Below, one piece after another: positions 23,106 through 27,261 of a stretch of DNA of 27,261 nucleotides. Source of the DNA: Parcubacteria group bacterium GW2011_GWB1_42_6 (GTDB lineage Bacteria; Patescibacteriota; Minisyncoccia; Portnoybacterales; GWB1-42-6); the NCBI GenBank assembly GCA_000997475.1, contig LCEC01000005.1, positions 1-27,261 on the forward strand, given 5' to 3'. The notes under the pieces were generated by a model. The model did not search any database, had not been told where the DNA came from, and saw nothing but the letters and a program-made list of their open reading frames with translations. The first letter of the stretch is position 1. Each line of letters begins with the position of its first letter. A program made the position numbers and the translations under genes.

Positions 23106-24342
23106 ATTCGTATCTCAACGCTTCCATCGGGCTTTTTTTGGCGGCTTGGCGCGCGGGATAAAGTCCGAAAACAAGTCCCACTCCGGCCGAAACTCCAAGT
23201 CCCAGAAGCGCCGCGGAAATGGGGAAAATAAATTTCCAGTCAAGTCCGGCGAATCGGCTCAAAGCCAAAGCGGTTAAAAACGAGAAAAAGGCGCCCAGAG
23301 TTATGCCGATGATCCCGCCCAAAACCGTGAGAGTTATCGATTCAAGCAAAAATTGCCAGAGAATTTCGGCGCTTTTGGCGCCCAGCGCTTTTCGGAGCCC
23401 TATTTCGCGCGTGCGTTCGGTAACTGAAACCAGCATAATATTCATAATTCCCACCCCGCCCACTAAAAGCGAGATGGCAGCCACGGCGGCCAAAAACAAA
23501 GTGAGAATATTGGTGATCGTGCTCACTTGTTCCATCGCGCCGGCTTGGGTTTCCACGAAAAAATCATCTTTTTCGGGATCGGTTATATCATGCGAGTTTC
23601 TCAAAGTGGCCACTATGTCATCGGCGGTTTGATCGACATTCTTTTCTGAATCCGCTTCCACCACCAGGCGATGATAAAATTTTATGCCGAAAATATATTG
23701 CTGGGCGGTGGTGTAGGGAATGATCAACGCGTCATCAAAATTCACGAAAGCGCTTTGGCCTTTTTTGGGCAGAACGCCGATCACTCGGAAATTTTTTCCT
23801 TTGATTTTTATTTTTTCATTAAGGGCGTCCGAATCCCCGAATAATTTGTCTTTCACTTTATATCCCAAAACCGCCACGTCGCTTTTGCTTTTGACTTCCT
23901 CGTCTTCAAAAATTCTGCCCTGTTGGGGCTGGATATTATATATTCCGGCAAAATCGGGCGAGACGCCGTAAACAGTGGCCCGATAGCTTTCATTGCCGTA
24001 AATGACGCTTTCGCTGCCAAAAACAATCGGAATGATTTTTTCGGCGTAAGGAACATTCGTTTTTTTGCCCAGTACTTCCAAATCTTTTTCTTTCAGAGAA
24101 TCTGCAAACAGAGACATAACATCCGAAAATCCGGTGGGATGCCGGCCGGGAGAAACGCCGATGGTTTTTGAACCGATGCTTTGCACTTCGCTTAAAATCA
24201 AATTTTGCGCTCCTTCGCCCAAAGACATCACCAAAATTATCGCCGTAATGCCGATCACAATGCCCAGAATCGTGAGAATCGATCTGGATTTATTGGTTTT
24301 GAGCCCGATGATGGCGGTTTTAAAAGAATGGGAGATGTTCAT
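23104..24342 (-). CDS. MacB/YknZ-type ABC exporter permease
   Basis: The 412-aa product has the MacB permease layout. TM1 is near residues 18-40 (ILTILGIVIGITAIILVMSLG). A ~230-residue extracytoplasmic MacB_PCD domain follows (IGSKTIGVSPGR to NSHDITDPEKDDF). A C-terminal FtsX-like block of three helices lies at ~280-400 and carries the family signature SLLVGGVGIMNIMLVSVTERTREIGLRKALGA. It works with the ATPase at 24568 and the adaptor at 25298 to export peptides, lipoproteins or small toxic compounds. ATPase and permease are separate genes, as in Bacillus YknXYZ, not fused as in E. coli MacB. The substrate is unknown. It ends the operon. Confidence 0.95.
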   Translation of the reverse strand: MNISHSFKTAIIGLKTNKSRSILTILGIVIGITAIILVMSLGEGAQNLILSEVQSIGSKTIGVSPGRHPTGFSDVMSLFADSLKEKDLEVLGKKTNVPYAEKIIPIVFGSESVIYGNESYRATVYGVSPDFAGIYNIQPQQGRIFEDEEVKSKSDVAVLGYKVKDKLFGDSDALNEKIKIKGKNFRVIGVLPKKGQSAFVNFDDALIIPYTTAQQYIFGIKFYHRLVVEADSEKNVDQTADDIVATLRNSHDITDPEKDDFFVETQAGAMEQVSTITNILTLFLAAVAAISLLVGGVGIMNIMLVSVTERTREIGLRKALGAKSAEILWQFLLESITLTVLGGIIGITLGAFFSFLTALALSRFAGLDWKFIFPISAALLGLGVSAGVGLVFGLYPARQAAKKSPMEALRYE

Positions 24343-24353
24343 AATTAATTTTC

Positions 24354-24569
24354 AATTTTCAATAATCCAATTTTCAACCTCGGAAAATTTCCGTCATTGC
24401 GAGGAGCGACCCGAGAGCGACGAAGCAATCCCGCAATACCGGCGCAGCTCATGAAAGAATAGGCAACAGCTGCGATATAACGGGATTGCTTCGCCCCGCT
24501 GCTGCGGGACTCGCAATGACTGGTGTGTCCGAGTTTGGATATTCATTAAAAATTGGATTATTGAAAATT
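24354..24569. repeat. Nested inverted-repeat element between permease and ATPase genes
   Basis: Outer 21-bp arms (24354-24374 and 24549-24569) are perfect inverted copies; the right arm overlaps the ATPase stop codon. Inside lie GTCATTGCGAG (24393-24403) with CTCGCAATGAC (24510-24520), then CGAAGCAATCCCG (24421-24433) with CGGGATTGCTTCG (24481-24493), then CGCAGCT/AGCTGCG (24443-24474). The GTCATTGCGAG...GAAGCAATC sequence is a type of intergenic repeat seen in many bacterial groups. No ORF of its own. The outer and inner parts may be separate insertions. Confidence 0.85.
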
Positions 24570-25293
24570 ATTTCTCAAAATCCTCGCTTGCTTTTCTTAT
24601 TTTTTTCACTTCGTAATCTTTGTCTATCTCTCCGTCAAGAATATGAATAATCCGTTGCGCGTGTTCAGCGGTGTAGGTTTCGTGGGTGACCAGAATTATT
24701 GTCCGTTTTTCATCTTCGTTGAGGCGTTGGAGAATTTCCATAATGATTTTTCCCGATTTAGAATCGAGGTTTCCGGTGGGCTCATCGGCAAAAATAACTT
24801 TTGGATTATTAACCAGAGCCCTGGCGATGGCCACCCTTTGTTTTTCCCCTCCCGAAAGCTGGGCCGGTTCGTGATCTTGGCGATGCGACAATCCGACCGC
24901 GTCAATCGCTTCTAAAGCGATATCCTCCCATTTTGATTTTGGAACGCTTGAGTATAGAAGCGGCAATTTTACGTTTTCCAAAACCGAAGTTCTGGGTAAA
25001 AGATTGAAAGCTTGAAAAATAAAACCGACTTTTTCGTTGCGGATATCCGCCAATTCATTTTCCGAATATTCTTTGGTATTTTTCCCTTCAAACAAATATT
25101 CACCTTCTTCATACTTGTCAAGAAACCCCAAAACATGAAGCAAGGTTGATTTGCCCGATCCGGAAGGTCCCATAATCGCCACAAACTCGCCTTTGTCTAT
25201 GGAAAGGTCAATGTCTTTGAGAGCGGGGGTTTCCACCAAATCGTCGCGGTAAACTTTGTTGAGTTTTCTTGTTTCAATCAGCGGAATAGCCAA
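24568..25293 (-). CDS. ABC exporter ATPase (MacB/LolD/YknY type)
   Basis: The 241-aa cytoplasmic ATPase powers the exporter. Walker A is GPSGSGKST (42-50). The Q-loop is GFIFQAFNLLPRTSVLENV, the signature LSGGEKQRVAIARAL (~145), Walker B VIFADEPTGNLDSKSG, and the switch His lies in ILVTHE. The tight match to the FNLLPRxSVLENVxLPLLY pattern places it in the MacB/LolD/YknY group. Length is normal for the group. It starts 4 nt after the adaptor stop, so it is one operon with it. A 226-nt palindromic element separates it from the permease gene. Confidence 0.96.
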   Translation of the reverse strand: MAIPLIETRKLNKVYRDDLVETPALKDIDLSIDKGEFVAIMGPSGSGKSTLLHVLGFLDKYEEGEYLFEGKNTKEYSENELADIRNEKVGFIFQAFNLLPRTSVLENVKLPLLYSSVPKSKWEDIALEAIDAVGLSHRQDHEPAQLSGGEKQRVAIARALVNNPKVIFADEPTGNLDSKSGKIIMEILQRLNEDEKRTIILVTHETYTAEHAQRIIHILDGEIDKDYEVKKIRKASEDFEK

Positions 25294-25297
25294 AATT

Positions 25298-26980
25298 TTA
25301 ATCTTTATTTTTAATCGCGAGTTTTTCTCCCTCTTTGAGTCCCGAAATCACTTCGGTGCTGCCGTCCGAACCTTTGAGCCCGATTTCAATGACGCGTTCT
25401 TCTATTTCGCCGGGCGCCTTTTCAATTAAAATTATTGAATTGCCGCTTCTTTGGGCGATTAATCTTTGGGGAGCCAGAAGAACATTTGTTCTTTTGTCTG
25501 TTTCAATATCTATATTTGCCGTCATGCCGGGTTTAATGCCCGTCTCGTCATCCGTAAATTGCAGTTTTACTTTATAGGTGGCGACTCCTTCGATTAAACT
25601 TTCTCCGGGATCGATTGAAACGACAATCGCGTTGAATATCACGCCGCTGCCGAAAGTGTCCAGAGTTATTTTCGCCGGATTATTGATTTTTATTTTAGCG
25701 ATATCAACTTCGGGCACATTTGATTCGATTTCGAATTTTTGGCTGCTGACTACGGAAATAAGCGGAGAATTGGCGGATACTATTTCTCCTTTTTTTGCGT
25801 CTTGTTTTGTGGTTGTGCCTTTGATTGGCGAACGGATTATCGTTTTTTCCAGTTGCGCTTTGGCATTTTGAACGTTGGCCAGGGCATATCTCACTTGAGC
25901 TTCCTGGGCGGCGATCTGTTCGGCGGAAGAGCCGGCTATTTTTAAAGCTAATTCGTCTTGGCTTGTCGCCAAAGTATTTTTAGCCGCGCTTAGAGCTGTT
26001 TGGGCGGTTGTGGCGTTGCTGTTATTGGCCGCTTTTTGAGTTGCGATCGCTTGCTGTTGATTGGTTATATCGGTTAGAGCCGCGTTCACGTTGGTTCTGG
26101 CGGTATTAACCGAGGTTCGATAACTGCTGGCAACGGCTTGAGTAAGATTGCCCGAATAATTAATGGCTTTAATCAGAGTGGTGAACAGATTTTGAATTGT
26201 TTCCAAATGGCTTCTGGCCAGTATCAGTTCCGGGTCGATGCCCGATGGCGTATTCTGCAGGCTGTTGATTTCATTTTCAAAAGTCTCCAATTCCACGCCG
26301 GCTTTCCATCTTTGCTCTTCGGCGTTGTTTTTGGATTGGGTGCTGGTGTAAAAAGTGAGCGCCGGACTGGTTGTATTGTCATTGCTGAAAAGTTCATCTA
26401 TTTGTTCGCTTAGCGCGTCTTCGCTTTTGGCAAAGGCGTCCCGCAAAATATTAATCGAATCGTCATAGAGATTAGCCAAATCGACTTCGGCTTTTGCTTT
26501 GACGTCGGTTAAATTTTTTTGGGCGTCGGCGAGCGATCTTTGGGCGTTTTCAACTTTTGTGCGATAGATTTGCAAATCTTCCGCCCGAGCGCCGATTTTG
26601 AGTTCATTGAGTTTTATTTGTTCTTTTTGCAGGGAGGCTTCGGCTTGGGAAACTTGGCTTGCCAATTCCCCATTTTCCAAAAAAGCCAAAATTTGGCCGG
26701 CAACCGCTTTTCCGCCTACCTGAATATTCACCGTCGAAATTTTGCCGCTTCTTTCAAAAGCCAAGTTCACTTCTTGGGCCGGCTTTACTCGACCGGTGAC
26801 GCTCACTTCTCTCACAATGTTGCCGGTTTTCACTGTTTCCGTGAAATAATTTTCCTTCTGATTGGGATCAAAAAAAGCCCAAACTCCCCAACCGGCAAAA
26901 AGAATGGCGATGATGAGAATTATTCCCAAGGGTCTTAAGAAAAAGTTTCTTTTATTTTTGAGTAATTTTGTTTCCGGCAT
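25298..26980 (-). CDS. MacA/YknX-like (HlyD family) membrane-fusion adaptor
   Basis: The 560-aa product has a single N-terminal membrane helix (~16-34, PLGIILIIAILFAGWGVWAFF). The first lipoyl half and barrel strands follow (VREVSVTGRVKPAQEVNLAFERSGKI, VGGKAVAGQILAFLENGEL). A long helical hairpin rich in Ala, Gln and Glu (~85-385) ends at QAQVRYALANVQNAKAQLEKTIIRSPIKGT, the second lipoyl half. The beta-barrel and C-terminal domain (VLLAPQRLI to LKEGEKLAIKN) complete it. It is longer than E. coli MacA (~370 aa) because the hairpin region is expanded. It links the ABC permease to the cell exterior. First gene of the operon, with a strong promoter 28 nt upstream. Confidence 0.94.
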   Translation of the reverse strand: MPETKLLKNKRNFFLRPLGIILIIAILFAGWGVWAFFDPNQKENYFTETVKTGNIVREVSVTGRVKPAQEVNLAFERSGKISTVNIQVGGKAVAGQILAFLENGELASQVSQAEASLQKEQIKLNELKIGARAEDLQIYRTKVENAQRSLADAQKNLTDVKAKAEVDLANLYDDSINILRDAFAKSEDALSEQIDELFSNDNTTSPALTFYTSTQSKNNAEEQRWKAGVELETFENEINSLQNTPSGIDPELILARSHLETIQNLFTTLIKAINYSGNLTQAVASSYRTSVNTARTNVNAALTDITNQQQAIATQKAANNSNATTAQTALSAAKNTLATSQDELALKIAGSSAEQIAAQEAQVRYALANVQNAKAQLEKTIIRSPIKGTTTKQDAKKGEIVSANSPLISVVSSQKFEIESNVPEVDIAKIKINNPAKITLDTFGSGVIFNAIVVSIDPGESLIEGVATYKVKLQFTDDETGIKPGMTANIDIETDKRTNVLLAPQRLIAQRSGNSIILIEKAPGEIEERVIEIGLKGSDGSTEVISGLKEGEKLAIKNKD

Positions 26981-27007
26981 GATTTTTTGTAATTTTATGT
27001 TGCGCTT

Positions 27008-27036
27008 ATTTTATCACAAATAACCCAAAGTGTCAA
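27008..27036 (-). promoter_or_regulatory. Promoter of the ABC exporter operon
   Basis: The minus strand reads TTGACA (27031-27036), a 17-nt spacer and TAAAAT (27008-27013), with TG three bases upstream of the -10. The predicted leader is ~20 nt. The palindrome at 27083-27112 lies ~50 nt upstream of the -35. Confidence 0.85.
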
Positions 27037-27082
27037 AATATATGTGTCTAAAACACGATCTTTCTTATTTTATTCATACTGA

Positions 27083-27112
27083 GGGTTATTCCACGATCGT
27101 GGTAATACCCCC
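27083..27112. repeat. Extended palindrome with CCACGATCGTGG core (copy 2)
   Basis: The core CCACGATCGTGG (27091-27102) is flanked by GGGTTATT and TAATACCC, so pairing continues outward to 27083-27110. In the minus orientation its left flank GGGGGTA and right flank GGAA match copy 1 at 7687-7717. It lies between the 3' end of the right-edge gene and the exporter promoter. Confidence 0.75.
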
Positions 27113-27143
27113 GTTATAGATTTAGATAGGATAAAAAAATTGT

Positions 27144-27261
27144 TTATTGTCTTATTAATTTTTCAAATATTCTTTTCAAATGCAACTCATTATCTATGGA
27201 ATCCAAAGTGCCATAACGAACAAACTTTCTTATATTGAAAAACTCAATAATAAATTCCATC
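27144..27261 (-). CDS. C-terminal end of an unknown gene cut by the window edge
   Basis: A minus-strand frame open at the right edge ends with TAA at 27144-27146. It encodes 38 visible residues (an in-window Met, then EFIIEFFNIRKFVRYGTLD and on to FEKLIRQ). The sequence is more AT-rich than its neighbours. It is too short to assign a family. The Met at the edge could be the real start of a tiny peptide, but a longer upstream gene is more likely. Confidence 0.5.
   Translation of the reverse strand, partial: MEFIIEFFNIRKFVRYGTLDSIDNELHLKRIFEKLIRQ

Overview
The window is about 27 kb of bacterial chromosome with nearly all genes on the minus strand. It most resembles a Candidate Phyla Radiation (Patescibacteria, Parcubacteria-like) genome. 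This is inferred from A-rich leaders that mostly lack Shine-Dalgarno motifs, secreted Pro/Ser-linker proteins with C-terminal membrane anchors, dockerins ending in an LMxxWG-type helix, many short palindromic intergenic repeats, and a lack of carbohydrate enzymes next to the cohesin and dockerin genes. No rRNA, tRNA, CRISPR array or transposase gene was seen.

Left third (1-7000, housekeeping and transport, all minus): the N-terminus of a membrane-anchored cyclophilin cut by the window edge, mutM (DNA repair), a Glu/Leu dehydrogenase, a TrmH/SpoU RNA methyltransferase whose 3' end lies inside a repeat, a two-gene unit of a small coupled membrane peptide and an unknown membrane protein, then ZIP and NRAMP-type metal transporters. 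A plus-strand two-gene unit (7073-7623) of unknown function follows. It has a textbook promoter, a perfect Shine-Dalgarno that points to an ACG start, and a terminator.

Middle (7764-22806) is the highlight: two back-to-back minus-strand operons that each contain a C-terminally membrane-anchored cohesin protein and a soluble secreted dockerin protein. Operon A (22806 to 15552) encodes a 1926-aa Ig-like/beta-helix surface protein, a 211-aa dockerin protein and a 274-aa cohesin protein. Operon B (15000 to 7764) encodes a 560-aa repeat protein, a 974-aa Asn-rich repeat protein ending in a dockerin, a 280-aa cohesin protein, a DUF916-like membrane-anchored protein and a coiled-coil membrane protein. 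The simplest reading is a cellulosome-like snap-on display system with structural or adhesive cargo instead of enzymes. The two dockerins differ at the positions that set partner choice in known type I dockerins, which suggests two orthogonal pairs. Each operon has its own predicted promoter and terminator. Operon B also has a long structured leader with an internal terminator-like hairpin.

Right end (23104-26980): a MacA/MacB or YknXYZ-type export system (adaptor, ATPase, permease) with a nested palindromic element between ATPase and permease. At the far right edge is the C-terminal end of another minus-strand gene. A shared palindrome with core CCACGATCGTGG occurs at 7697 and 27091.
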